Assembly: GCA_937957815.1 (NCBI GenBank)
Contig: CALFXN010000160.1
Location: forward strand, 1 to 9,760
Direction: 5' to 3'
DNA length: 9,760 nucleotides
Source: an uncultured Synergistales bacterium
GTDB lineage: Bacteria > Synergistota > Synergistia > Synergistales > Aminobacteriaceae
Part shown: positions 1-7,342 of the stretch, piece after piece
Numbering within the stretch: the first letter of the stretch is position 1
How the letters are laid out: each line of letters begins with the position of its first letter
The notes under the pieces: generated by a model
The model's input: the letters and a program-made list of their open reading frames with translations, nothing else
What the model was told of the DNA's origin: nothing
Database searches by the model: none
Position numbers and translations under genes: made by a program

Positions 1-1
1 C

Positions 2-1261
2 AAGAAGAGCGAGTACTCCTGGGACTGGTCGATGCTTCCTGAATTCTTCGACTGCGTCGAACGTTCGGGCACGATCCTGAACATCGCGCCGCTCGTCGGC
101 CAGGGGACGCTCCGGATCGCGGTCAAGGGGTTCGATCCTGAACCTGCGACGCCGGATGAGATGGCGCGGATGAAAACGCTGCTCCGTGACGAACTCGAGC
201 ACGGGGCGTTCGGAATGTCGTCCGGTCTGATCTATCCACCCGGAAGCTATACGTCGTGTCGCGAGATGACTGAGCTCGCGGAGGTCCTCGCGCCGTTCGG
301 AGCCGTCTATACGACGCATATCCGCAACGAGGGCGACCACCTCATCGAATCCGTGGACGAGGCCATAGCGGTCGGCGAGGCGAACCGGATCCCGGTGGAA
401 ATCTCCCATCACAAGGCGGCGAGTCGCGGAAACTGGGGAAAGGTGAACGCGACGCTCCGGATCATGGAGCAGGCGAGGGAGCGCGGCGTCGACGTCTCGT
501 GCGACGTGTATCCGTATCCCGCGGCGATGACGACGATTACGGCGCTCCTTCCGTCGCAGGCGCTCGAAGGCGGTATCGGAGCGATGCTCGCACGTCTCGC
601 GGACCCGGCGCAGCGCGCTGAATTCGCGGCGGCGATCGGCGAAGGGACGATGAAAGAGGAAAACTGGATCCGCGGTATCGGCTGGAAGAATATCGTGATC
701 GCGGAATGCCGCACCGAACCACGGTATGACGGCATGTCGCTCGAACAGATCATCGCGGGACGCAAGCCCGACGATCCGTTCGATTCGTTCTTCGACTGGC
801 TCCTCGATGTGAAGGCGGAGGCGACGATGGTTCTCTTCGGAATGGACGAGGAAGATGTTCGCACGGTGATCGCGCACCCGCTCTCCGCCGTGATTTCCGA
901 TTCGTGGGTGACGGCGCCGCGCGCGGGGGGACGTCCGCATCCGAGGGGATACGGTTCGTTCCCGCGCCTGCTCGGGAAGTACGTCCGGGACGAACGCCTC
1001 CTTTCGCTCGAGGACGCAATCAGAAAAATCACGTCGATGCCGGCCTCGAAAATCGGTATCCGGGGCAGAGGCCAGTTGCAGGAAGGGTTCTTCGCGGATG
1101 TCGTGGTGTTCGATCCGGCGACGATCAGGGACATGGCGACTTTCACGAATCCGCACCAGTATCCCGAGGGAATCGACCATGTCATCGTGAACGGAAGGGT
1201 CGTCGTGACGCGGAATACACTTCTCGGCGCGCGCCCGGGGAAGGTACTGCGGAGGGCCTGA
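2..1261 (+). CDS. N-acyl-D-amino-acid deacylase (D-aminoacylase family), 5'-truncated by window edge
   Basis: Zn-dependent amidohydrolase expected to hydrolyse N-acyl-D-amino acids to a carboxylate and the free D-amino acid. The frame is open to the left edge, and the codons before the first ATG (position 32) read KKSEYSWDWS, which matches the family's conserved W-rich stretch. The true start therefore lies upstream, and roughly 100 N-terminal codons, including the HxH metal motif, are missing. Numbering from the Met at 32, visible family motifs are GQGTLR (24-29), GMSSGLIYPPG (61-71), metal-ligand His in THIR (His96) and SHHK (His126/127), CDVYPYPA (157-164), the probable catalytic Asp290 in ISDSW, RPHPRGYGSFPR (301-312), and a C-terminal ADVVVFDP strand (355-362) typical of the amidohydrolase beta-sandwich. 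The family usually has SDG where this has SDS. The next gene, a racemase, starts 39 bases downstream with no terminator between. Family assignment is firm; the exact acyl and side-chain preference (D-glutamate, D-aspartate or general) cannot be read from sequence. Confidence 0.9.
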   Translation, partial: KKSEYSWDWSMLPEFFDCVERSGTILNIAPLVGQGTLRIAVKGFDPEPATPDEMARMKTLLRDELEHGAFGMSSGLIYPPGSYTSCREMTELAEVLAPFGAVYTTHIRNEGDHLIESVDEAIAVGEANRIPVEISHHKAASRGNWGKVNATLRIMEQARERGVDVSCDVYPYPAAMTTITALLPSQALEGGIGAMLARLADPAQRAEFAAAIGEGTMKEENWIRGIGWKNIVIAECRTEPRYDGMSLEQIIAGRKPDDPFDSFFDWLLDVKAEATMVLFGMDEEDVRTVIAHPLSAVISDSWVTAPRAGGRPHPRGYGSFPRLLGKYVRDERLLSLEDAIRKITSMPASKIGIRGRGQLQEGFFADVVVFDPATIRDMATFTNPHQYPEGIDHVIVNGRVVVTRNTLLGARPGKVLRRA

Positions 1262-1300
1262 GCGCCGCTCCGCTGGCGATTCGGGAGGAGGACTGAAACG

Positions 1301-2458
1301 ATGACGTTGCGACCGACGTGGATGGAAGTACGACTGGACAATATCAGAGCGAACTACAGGGCCATCATGAAGCATATCCGTCCGGACGGATGGAGCGGGA
1401 AAGACCCCCGCGTCTTCGGGGTCATCAAGGCGAACGCGTACAATCTCGGAGCCGTTCCCGTCGCGTGGGCGCTGAAACAGGAAGGCGCGGACTACTTTAT
1501 CGTCGCGACGGCCGACGAGGCGATAGAGTTGCGCGAAGGAGGCATCACGGACGCAGTTCTCGTGCTCGGCGCGTCGCCGTACGATGCGGCGGGCGAATAT
1601 GTGCGGCACGGAATCCGGGCTTCGATCACCGACATGGAGATGGCCCGCGTCCTTTCGGCCGCCGCGGTGAAACAGGGGAAAAAGGCGCTCGTCCACATCA
1701 AGATCGATACGGGAATGGGACGCATCGGGTTCTTGCCGGACAACGCGGCGTCGACGGTCTCGGAGATCGCGGCATTGCCCGGGATCGTCTGCGAAGGAAT
1801 CTTTACGCACTTCGCGACGTCCGACGGCGCCGACCTGACGTATACGAACGAACAGCACCGGCTGTTTCTCGAAGCTCTCGCCGCGATCGAGAGAAAAGGG
1901 ATCGCTATCCCGATCCGGCACTGCTGCAATTCCGGCGGAACGCTTTACAGGCCCGAGTGGGCCATGAGCGGCGTCCGTCCGGGGCAGCTCGTCGCCGGAA
2001 TGTACCCGACGGACGACGTTCCGCGCTCGGTACCGATCCTTCCGGGATTCTCCTTCAGGACGACCATTTCGGCGCTCCGGACGGTTCCGGCCGGCAAGGG
2101 CGTCAGCTATGGCCTGACCTACACGACGCATTCGGACGAGAAACTCGCCGTCCTGCCGGTCGGCTATGCCGACGGTTTCGCGCGCGCCCTCTCGAACAGG
2201 GCCGATGTTCTCGTGCATGGGAAGCGGTGCCCCGTCGTCGGGAGAATCTGTATGGATCAGTGCATGGTGAACGTATCGGCGATTCCTGACGCGGCGGTCG
2301 GCGACGAGGTCGTCCTGATCGGTCGCCAGGGCGTCGAGGAGATCACGATCTACGAATACGCTAAGAAGCTCGACACGATCGTGGCCACGATCGGCGCGAT
2401 GATAGGTCCGCGCGTCCCGCGGCGCTACGTCGACGGGACGGCGCCGGAAGCCCGCTGA
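1301..2458 (+). CDS. alr: Alanine racemase family PLP enzyme (alr-like amino-acid racemase)
   Basis: Fold-type III PLP racemase of 385 residues, close to the usual alanine racemase length, interconverting L- and D-alanine or a related amino acid in the cytoplasm. The N-terminal barrel holds the PLP lysine in VIKANAYNLG (Lys43), IKIDTGMGRIGF (133-144, with Arg141) and HCCNSGG (207-213). The C-terminal domain supplies the second catalytic base in GVSYGLTY (Tyr270), then GYADGFAR (288-295), RICMDQCMVNVS (315-326) and RVPRRY (371-376). The start is set by GGGAGGAGG at 1283-1291, nine bases before the ATG. Several normally strict positions differ: KANAYNLG where most Alr have KANAYGHG, VRPGQLVAG (226-234) where most have VRPGIALYG, and VNVS where VDVT is common. 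Substrate may therefore not be alanine alone; the gene symbol is by family. It sits between a D-aminoacylase and an M20 hydrolase, favouring a catabolic or salvage role over the sole cell-wall racemase. Confidence 0.9.
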   Translation: MTLRPTWMEVRLDNIRANYRAIMKHIRPDGWSGKDPRVFGVIKANAYNLGAVPVAWALKQEGADYFIVATADEAIELREGGITDAVLVLGASPYDAAGEYVRHGIRASITDMEMARVLSAAAVKQGKKALVHIKIDTGMGRIGFLPDNAASTVSEIAALPGIVCEGIFTHFATSDGADLTYTNEQHRLFLEALAAIERKGIAIPIRHCCNSGGTLYRPEWAMSGVRPGQLVAGMYPTDDVPRSVPILPGFSFRTTISALRTVPAGKGVSYGLTYTTHSDEKLAVLPVGYADGFARALSNRADVLVHGKRCPVVGRICMDQCMVNVSAIPDAAVGDEVVLIGRQGVEEITIYEYAKKLDTIVATIGAMIGPRVPRRYVDGTAPEAR

Positions 2459-3633
2459 TGAATTTCTCCGCGCGGGCGTCGCAGCTCGCGGGGTGGATGA
2501 CGGAGGTCCGGCGCGATCTTCACCGGCATCCCGAACTGAGCTTCCGCGAGGAACGTACGGGAGCCAAGATTGCCACGTTCCTCGACGAATGGGGGTATTC
2601 CGTCCGGCGCGTCGGCGGAACGGGGGTTCGGGGCGTTCTCGACGGTGTCCCCGGTTCGCCGACGGTCGCGATCCGCGCGGACATCGACGCGCTCCCCGTG
2701 CAGGAAAATACAGGGCTCGATTTCGCGTCGACGTCCCCGGGGCTGATGCACGCGTGCGGGCACGACATCCATACCGCCTGCGCTCTCGGAGCCGCGCGGA
2801 TGCTCGCCGAGGCGCGCAGGGATGGGACGGTACCTGGCGGCGTCGTGATGCTCTTCCAGCCCGCGGAGGAAATCAACAGGGGAGCGGAGGCGATCCTGCG
2901 CGACGGCGCTCTCTCGGACCCGACTGTCGGTATGATCTTCGGTCTGCACAATCATCCGGCGTATCCCGCCGGAACGATCGTCGTGAAGGAAGGGCCGCTG
3001 ATGGCCGCCGTGGACACGCTGAAAATCCGCATCCTCGGCGTCGGGTCGCACGGCGCGATTCCTCATCGCTCCGCCGACCCGGTCGTCGCGGCGGCGTCGG
3101 TCGTCATGAACCTGCAGACGATCGTGAGCCGGAACGTCGATCCCCAGGACGCGGCCGTCATCTCGTTCGGAACGGTCCACGGCGGCGCGGCGAACAACGT
3201 GATCCCCGAGGATGTCGAAATGACCGGCACCGTTCGGTCGTTCCGCCCGGAGGTCAGGAATGCGCTTCACGAGCGGATCCGGCGCGTCGCCGAATCCGTT
3301 GCCTCGGGACTCGGATGCTGCGCGGAGGTCGAGATCCGGCGCGACCTTCCGGCGGTGACGAACGACGTCCGCTCGTATGCCTGTTGCGTCCGTGCGGCTG
3401 AGGCCATCGTCGGAAGAGAGCTGATCGTCCAGGCGACGCCGTCGATGGGCGGCGAAGATTTCGCGCTCTTCCAGCAGGTCGTCCCGGGATGCATGTTCTG
3501 GCTTGGCGTCGGCAACGAGGCGATCGGCGCCGTTCATCCGTGGCATAGCCCGAGGTTCGTCGCGGACGAAAGCGCCATCCCGGTCGGGGCGGCGGTACTG
3601 GCTCAGGCCGCGCTCGCTGCGATGGACGTCTGA
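2458..3633 (+). CDS. M20-family N-acyl-L-amino-acid amidohydrolase (hippurate/aminoacylase type)
   Basis: Dinuclear-metal M20 peptidase/amidohydrolase of 391 residues, the normal length for the aminoacylase/hippuricase/AbgB-like group, expected to hydrolyse N-acyl or N-aminoacyl amides of L-amino acids. Motifs in order: DLHRHPELSFRE (20-31), IRADIDALP (72-80), MHACGHDIHTA (97-107; metal ligands Cys100 and His102), FQPAEEINRGA (133-143; Glu136/137 catalytic and metal pair), GLHNHP (162-167; His164), the dimerisation-domain signature GSHGAIPHRSADP (196-208), NNVIPEDVEMTGTVRS (246-261), SMGGEDFA (329-336) and WHSPRF (362-367; His363). The Cys ligand and HSPRF ending place it in the M20D-type branch rather than DapE or ArgE. 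Its ATG shares one base with the racemase stop (TGATG), so the two are translationally coupled. No signal peptide is seen, so it is cytoplasmic. The exact substrate is unknown; the neighbours suggest N-acyl-amino acids. Confidence 0.92.
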   Translation: MNFSARASQLAGWMTEVRRDLHRHPELSFREERTGAKIATFLDEWGYSVRRVGGTGVRGVLDGVPGSPTVAIRADIDALPVQENTGLDFASTSPGLMHACGHDIHTACALGAARMLAEARRDGTVPGGVVMLFQPAEEINRGAEAILRDGALSDPTVGMIFGLHNHPAYPAGTIVVKEGPLMAAVDTLKIRILGVGSHGAIPHRSADPVVAAASVVMNLQTIVSRNVDPQDAAVISFGTVHGGAANNVIPEDVEMTGTVRSFRPEVRNALHERIRRVAESVASGLGCCAEVEIRRDLPAVTNDVRSYACCVRAAEAIVGRELIVQATPSMGGEDFALFQQVVPGCMFWLGVGNEAIGAVHPWHSPRFVADESAIPVGAAVLAQAALAAMDV

Positions 3634-3670
3634 TCGGGAGCGTGGCGCGTGAACTGATACATCGCAAATA

Positions 3671-3705
3671 AGGGCAGCCGCCGGCTCGAAGCCGGCGGCT
3701 GCCCT
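3671..3705. terminator. Perfect 15-bp inverted repeat between convergent operons; probable bidirectional terminator
   Basis: AGGGCAGCCGCCGGC (3671-3685) is repeated exactly as its reverse complement at 3691-3705, with a five-base loop TCGAA. It lies 37 bases after the M20 gene stop and 20 bases after the binding-protein stop read on the other strand. The bases after the stem are only moderately T-rich: CTTTCC on the + strand, TATTTG on the - strand. Termination on the - strand therefore looks slightly better supported than on the + strand. The 92-base gap 3634-3725 contains nothing else I can identify. Confidence 0.85.
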
Positions 3706-3725
3706 CTTTCCGCGGAGAACCGGTT

Positions 3726-4886
3726 TTACTGCGCGATGAGCTCGGGATCGTCGATGACGGCGTAGTGATGGAAGTTCCCGTCCTTGACGATCTGGACCTG
3801 AAGCGGTTTCACGACTTCGCGTTCGGGGGTGAAGCCCTTGATGACGCCCGTCATTCCGTCGAAGTTCTTCGTGGTGGCGATCGCGTCGCGGATCTTCTTC
3901 GGTTCGAGACTTCCGGCCGTTTTGATGCCGTTGATGATGATCAGAAACGCGTCGTATCCGGAAGCTCCCGTCATGCACGTGTCGATTCCGTAGCGCTCCT
4001 TGTACTTCTTGAGGTACTCCTGGACGAACGGGCGCTTGTCGTCGCGGTCGAGGTTCGTGACGATGATGAACCCGTCGGCGGCCTTCCCGGCGATGTTGAA
4101 GAGGATCGGGGAGTCCGCTCCCTCCTCGCCGACGATCTTCGCGGTGATTCCCATCTCCCGGGCCTGCTTGAGCAGCGGGCCCATCTGGAAGAAGTAGCCG
4201 CTCGCGATGATGACGTCCGGGTTTTCGGCCTTGATCTTCGTGAGGTAGGCGGTGTAGTCCTTCTCGGCGAACGGATAGACGGCCTCGTGGACGATCTTCG
4301 TGTCCGGAGCGTACTTCTCGACGTACTTCCTGGCGCCTTCGGAGAGCGTACGGCCGAAATCGTTATCGGCGTGGATGAGGGCGAGCTTCTTCGAACCGAG
4401 CATTTTCACGGCGACGTGGGCGCACCCGCGTCCCTCGACGGTTCCGAGGAAGCCGTTCCGGAAACAGTAATCCCCGGCCTTCGTGATGTCAGGATGCAGC
4501 GCGTACGCCGCGACGAGCGGAACTTCCGCCTCCTGGAAGATCGGGGCGACCGCCCGCGTCGGGAAGCTGTAGGATCCCGCGACGAAGCCGACGATCTTGT
4601 CCTGTTCGATGAGCTTGTGCGCGAGAGCCACGGCGTCCTTCGGCTCGGCCCTGTCGTCGTACGTGATGAGTTCGATCTTCTTGCCCAGAACGCCGCCTTC
4701 GGCGTTGATCTTTTCCACGGCCATTTCGACGGAGTTCTTGACGTTGAGGCCGTCGTCGGCCGCCTTGCCCGTCAGCGGGGCGAGAAGACCGATTCTTATG
4801 GTTCCCTCCGCTCCGGCTGCGGAAACGAAAAGCGCCGACAGACACAGGACGACGAAAGTGGTACGAAACACCTTTCCGATTGCCAT
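3726..4886 (-). CDS. livJ: Branched-chain/general amino-acid ABC transporter periplasmic substrate-binding protein (LivJ/LivK family)
   Basis: Solute-binding subunit of the Liv-type importer, 386 residues, the usual length for the family. It would be exported, capture the ligand and deliver it to the LivHM permease. The start is taken at the ATG at 4886 because a strong GGAGGAGGTG lies six bases upstream and the product then begins with a clear Sec signal peptide: Lys5/Arg8, hydrophobic core TTFVVLCLSALFVSA (9-23) and a probable cleavage after AGA (24-26). No lipobox is seen, so it is probably soluble rather than a lipoprotein. The mature part opens with TIRIGLLAPLTGKAADDG, followed by EMAVEKINAEGGVLGKKIEL and a two-lobed periplasmic-binding fold (Peripla_BP_6 type) including DVIIASGYFFQMGPLLKQA. 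The reading frame stays open upstream through livF, but that extension is antisense-like noise. Ligand is not readable: Liv-family proteins bind Leu/Ile/Val, other amino acids, amides or urea. It is the last gene of the operon, 68 bases after livF. Confidence 0.93.
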   Translation of the reverse strand: MAIGKVFRTTFVVLCLSALFVSAAGAEGTIRIGLLAPLTGKAADDGLNVKNSVEMAVEKINAEGGVLGKKIELITYDDRAEPKDAVALAHKLIEQDKIVGFVAGSYSFPTRAVAPIFQEAEVPLVAAYALHPDITKAGDYCFRNGFLGTVEGRGCAHVAVKMLGSKKLALIHADNDFGRTLSEGARKYVEKYAPDTKIVHEAVYPFAEKDYTAYLTKIKAENPDVIIASGYFFQMGPLLKQAREMGITAKIVGEEGADSPILFNIAGKAADGFIIVTNLDRDDKRPFVQEYLKKYKERYGIDTCMTGASGYDAFLIIINGIKTAGSLEPKKIRDAIATTKNFDGMTGVIKGFTPEREVVKPLQVQIVKDGNFHHYAVIDDPELIAQ

Positions 4887-4892
4887 GGTGCA

Positions 4893-4902
4893 CACCTCCT
4901 CC
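4893..4902 (-). promoter_or_regulatory. Strong ribosome binding site of the binding-protein gene
   Basis: On the - strand this reads GGAGGAGGTG, nearly a full anti-Shine-Dalgarno match, six bases before the ATG at 4886. It decides the start of the binding protein, whose reading frame otherwise remains open far upstream. It is a stronger match than the GGGGGG-type sites of livG and livF, in line with the need for excess binding protein over membrane components. Confidence 0.75.
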
Positions 4903-4910
4903 AATGATCG

Positions 4911-4931
4911 CCGCTCCTCTCCGGGAAGCGG
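4911..4931 (-). other. Possible small hairpin in the livF to binding-protein spacer
   Basis: CCGCT and AGCGG (4911-4915 and 4927-4931) can pair across an 11-base loop in the 68-base spacer just upstream of the binding-protein ribosome binding site. Such intercistronic hairpins can stabilise or partly separate a downstream message. The stem is only five pairs, extendable by two pairs with a bulge, so it may be chance in GC-rich DNA. Confidence 0.2.
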
Positions 4932-4954
4932 TCGTGATGCCGTGACGAATGAAA

Positions 4955-5665
4955 CTAGATGCCGAGATAGGCCTCGCGGACCCCTTCGTCGCGGACGAGC
5001 GACTCGGCGGTTCCCTCGAGCGCGATGCGCCCCGCCTCCAGAACGTACCCGCGGTTCGATATCCTGAGCGACGCGAGCGCGTTCTGTTCGACGAGAAGGA
5101 TCGTGATTCCGTGTTCCCGGTTCAGGTCGCGGAGTGCCTCGAAAACGGTTTCGACGAGTTTCGGCATGAGCCCCATCGAAATTTCGTCGACGAGAAGGAG
5201 CTTCGGGTCGGAGATCAGCGCCCGGGCGATCGAGAGCTGCTGCTGCTCGCCGCCGGAAAGCGTCCGCGCGGGTTGCGAGGACCGTTCCTCGAGGATGGGA
5301 AAGAAGCCGTAGAGCCACGACAGCTTCCGGTCGAGATCGATCGTCCTGCGGAGTCCGTAGGCTCCGACGAGGAGGTTGTCGCGGACGGTCAGGTGCGCGA
5401 ACACCCTCGCGCGTTCCGGGACGATGCGCATTTTCCGCCTGGCCCGGATGTGCGGCGGAAGCCGCGTGACGTCCGCGCCGTCGAATTCGATGCGTCCGCC
5501 CGCGGACGGGACGAGCCCCATGACCGCGTTGAGGATCGACGTCTTTCCGGCGCCGTTCGCGCCGATGATCGACACGAGTTCGCCCTCCTTCACCGAGAAG
5601 GAGGCGCCGGAGACCGCCGTGACGCCCGCATAGGCGACCGAGAGATCAGAGACCGACAGCAGCAT
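4955..5665 (-). CDS. livF: Liv-type amino-acid ABC transporter ATP-binding protein LivF
   Basis: Second ATPase of the importer, 236 residues, normal LivF length; cytoplasmic, pairing with LivG under the LivHM permease. Visible: Walker A GANGAGKTS (35-43), Q-loop-region IVPERARVFAHLTVRDNL (81-98) typical of LivF, signature LSGGEQQQLSIARAL (136-150), Walker B LLLVDEIS (156-163), and VEQN (192-195), where LivF proteins characteristically carry Gln at the H-loop position. The usual DEPSLGL after Walker B reads DEISMGL here, a conservative departure. The ATG at 5665 lies inside the end of livG (20-base overlap) and is preceded by AAGGGGGG on the - strand. Family and subunit identity are secure. 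Confidence 0.95.
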   Translation of the reverse strand: MLLSVSDLSVAYAGVTAVSGASFSVKEGELVSIIGANGAGKTSILNAVMGLVPSAGGRIEFDGADVTRLPPHIRARRKMRIVPERARVFAHLTVRDNLLVGAYGLRRTIDLDRKLSWLYGFFPILEERSSQPARTLSGGEQQQLSIARALISDPKLLLVDEISMGLMPKLVETVFEALRDLNREHGITILLVEQNALASLRISNRGYVLEAGRIALEGTAESLVRDEGVREAYLGI

Positions 5666-6434
5666 CCGTGATCCCCCCCTTTCCGAGGTAGGCTTCGATG
5701 ACGTCGGGGTTCGACGCGACGTCGGCGGGGCTCCCCTCGGCGAGCTTCCTGCCGTGGTCCAGGACGACGACGCGATGCGAGAGCGTCATCGCGACCTTCA
5801 TGTTGTGTTCGATGAGAAGAATCGAGAGCCCGGACGCCGACAGCGAGAGGATGAGCTTTTCCATGACGCCGATTTCCTCGTGCCGGAGCCCGGAGAACGA
5901 CTCGTCGAGAAGCAGGAGTTTCGGCTCGAGCGCGAGCGCCCTGGCGATTTCGAGGCGCCGATGGTCTCCGAGCGGAAGTTGCCCCGCCTTCCTGTCGGCG
6001 TAGGATGCGAGTCCGACCCTTTCGAGGAGCTCCATCGCGCGTCGCCGCGTCCCCGTCGTGTTCCATGCTCTGAGGATCGCGTGGAGTCCGGAATAGTTCG
6101 ACCGTCCGAGGGCCGTCATGACGTTTTCGGCGACGGTCATCGTCGCGAACGGTCGAACGATCTGGAACGTCCGGCCGACGCCGAGCTCCGCCATCTCGTG
6201 GGGTTCGAAGCCGTCGGTCCTCCTCCCGCCGAAGAGAATCGTTCCCCCGGTGGGCGCATAGACGCCGGAGATCATGTTGAAACATGTCGTCTTTCCCGCG
6301 CCGTTCGGGCCGAGGAGTCCGAGGATCTCTCCCGTCATGAGGTCGAACGAGACTCCGTCGACGGCCCGGAGACCGCCGAAATGCTTCGAGAGCTCCCTGA
6401 CGGAAAGGATCGGGGATGTTGTATCACCTGGCAT
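5646..6434 (-). CDS. livG: Liv-type amino-acid ABC transporter ATP-binding protein LivG
   Basis: First ATPase of the importer, 262 residues, typical for LivG. Order of motifs: LSKHFGGLRAVDGVSF (15-30), the common LivG opening; Walker A GPNGAGKTT (42-50); GRTFQ with Gln91; signature region LPLGDHRRLEIARAL (153-167); Walker B LLLLDES (173-179); H-loop His210 in LLIEHNMKVAM; C-terminal EAYLGKG. The signature is the LivG variant of LSGGQ (LAYGQQRR in E. coli, from memory), here further changed to LPLGD while keeping the fourth-position Gly. DEP after Walker B is DES. Start overlaps the end of livM by 11 bases, and its AAGGGGGGA lies a few bases upstream inside livM. Downstream it overlaps livF by 20 bases, so translation is coupled. 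Confidence 0.95.
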   Translation of the reverse strand: MPGDTTSPILSVRELSKHFGGLRAVDGVSFDLMTGEILGLLGPNGAGKTTCFNMISGVYAPTGGTILFGGRRTDGFEPHEMAELGVGRTFQIVRPFATMTVAENVMTALGRSNYSGLHAILRAWNTTGTRRRAMELLERVGLASYADRKAGQLPLGDHRRLEIARALALEPKLLLLDESFSGLRHEEIGVMEKLILSLSASGLSILLIEHNMKVAMTLSHRVVVLDHGRKLAEGSPADVASNPDVIEAYLGKGGITDAAVGL

Positions 6435-7314
6435 TCCCGTTTCCCCCCTTCATGCGTGCGAGAATGTTTTTCAGGATGCTCGCCTCGCCGAGAAGTCCGC
6501 CGGGCTGGAAGCGGACCATCAGGAGCAGCAACGCGCCGTAAAGCAGCATCCGGTAGTCCGCGAGCGGACGGAAGAGCTCGGGGAGCGCGCCGAGGATGAC
6601 GGCGCCGAGAAGCGGGCCCCACAGTGTTCCGATGCCTCCGAGGACGATGATCGAGAGCATCATCGTCGAGACGGGGAAGCCGAAGTCGGCGGGAGTGATG
6701 AATCCCATCCTGTGGGCGTAGAGCGCTCCTCCGAGACCGGCGATCACGGTCCCGAGCACGAACGCGAGGAGTTTGAAGCGAACGGGGGAAATCCCCATGC
6801 TCGACGCGGCCGTCTCGTCCGAAGCGATCGCGCGGCACCCGAGGCCTGCCCAGCTCTTCGTGAACCACCGGCAGAGCAGGATGACGATCGCGAGGCAGGC
6901 GAGACAGAGCGCGAAAAGCGATTCCCCCTTGAGACGGGTTCCGAAGAGGACGATCTTTGGGATGCCGCCGAGCCCCATGGCCCCGCCGAAGAAGGGTACG
7001 TACAGGAAGACGGCTTCGACGATGAAGTTGATTCCGATCGTCGTGATGGCGAGGAAATCCTCCCTGACGCGCAGGCTCGGAAGGCCGAGGATGACGCCGA
7101 GGACGCCGCAGATCAGCAGGACGAGCGGAAGCGCGGCCCAGAAAGAGAGGCCTCCCTTCGTCGCGAGAATTCCCGCCGAGTAGGCGCCGATGCCGAAGAA
7201 CGCCGCGTGTCCGAGCGAAATCTGTCCCGCGTATCCGACGATGATGTTGAGTCCGTAGGCGACGATCGCCTGGATTGCGATAAAGGTCGAGATCGTGATG
7301 AAGTAGGTGCTCAT
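6424..7314 (-). CDS. livM: Liv-type amino-acid ABC transporter permease LivM
   Basis: Inner-membrane permease of 296 residues with repeated hydrophobic segments, belonging to the LivM branch of branched-chain amino-acid permeases. The diagnostic N-terminal stretch GLNIIVGYAGQISLGHAAFF (22-41) is followed by GIGAYSAGIL, then GLPSLRVREDFLAITTIG and a late ATP-binding-subunit contact region around RAIASDETAASSMGI (around 161-175). The tail RFQPGGLLGE is the usual ending of this family. GGAGGAGG sits nine bases upstream of the ATG on the - strand, in the 28-base gap after livH. It would pair with LivH to form the channel. Confidence 0.95.
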   Translation of the reverse strand: MSTYFITISTFIAIQAIVAYGLNIIVGYAGQISLGHAAFFGIGAYSAGILATKGGLSFWAALPLVLLICGVLGVILGLPSLRVREDFLAITTIGINFIVEAVFLYVPFFGGAMGLGGIPKIVLFGTRLKGESLFALCLACLAIVILLCRWFTKSWAGLGCRAIASDETAASSMGISPVRFKLLAFVLGTVIAGLGGALYAHRMGFITPADFGFPVSTMMLSIIVLGGIGTLWGPLLGAVILGALPELFRPLADYRMLLYGALLLLMVRFQPGGLLGEASILKNILARMKGGNGNAR

Positions 7315-7342
7315 GTGTCGATGCCTCCTCCGGAACGGCGTG

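Noticed and set aside
409..1341. 310-residue open frame on the - strand opposite the D-aminoacylase
   Set aside because: Ser/Arg-rich composition without domains and entirely antisense to a well-conserved gene; expected in GC-rich DNA.
2425..3978. 517-residue open frame on the - strand across the M20 gene and terminator
   Set aside because: It runs through the hairpin and antisense to the M20 gene, and is Arg/Asp/His-rich with no recognisable motif.
3765..4907. 380-residue open frame on the + strand opposite the binding protein
   Set aside because: Mirror of the binding protein's codons (Asp/Glu/Arg/Val rich), with no motif and no ribosome binding site.
4887..5318. Upstream in-frame extension of the binding protein (giving a 530-residue frame on the - strand)
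   Set aside because: It overlaps livF in another frame on the same strand, has low-complexity Arg-rich composition, and would bury the signal peptide and strong ribosome binding site at 4886.
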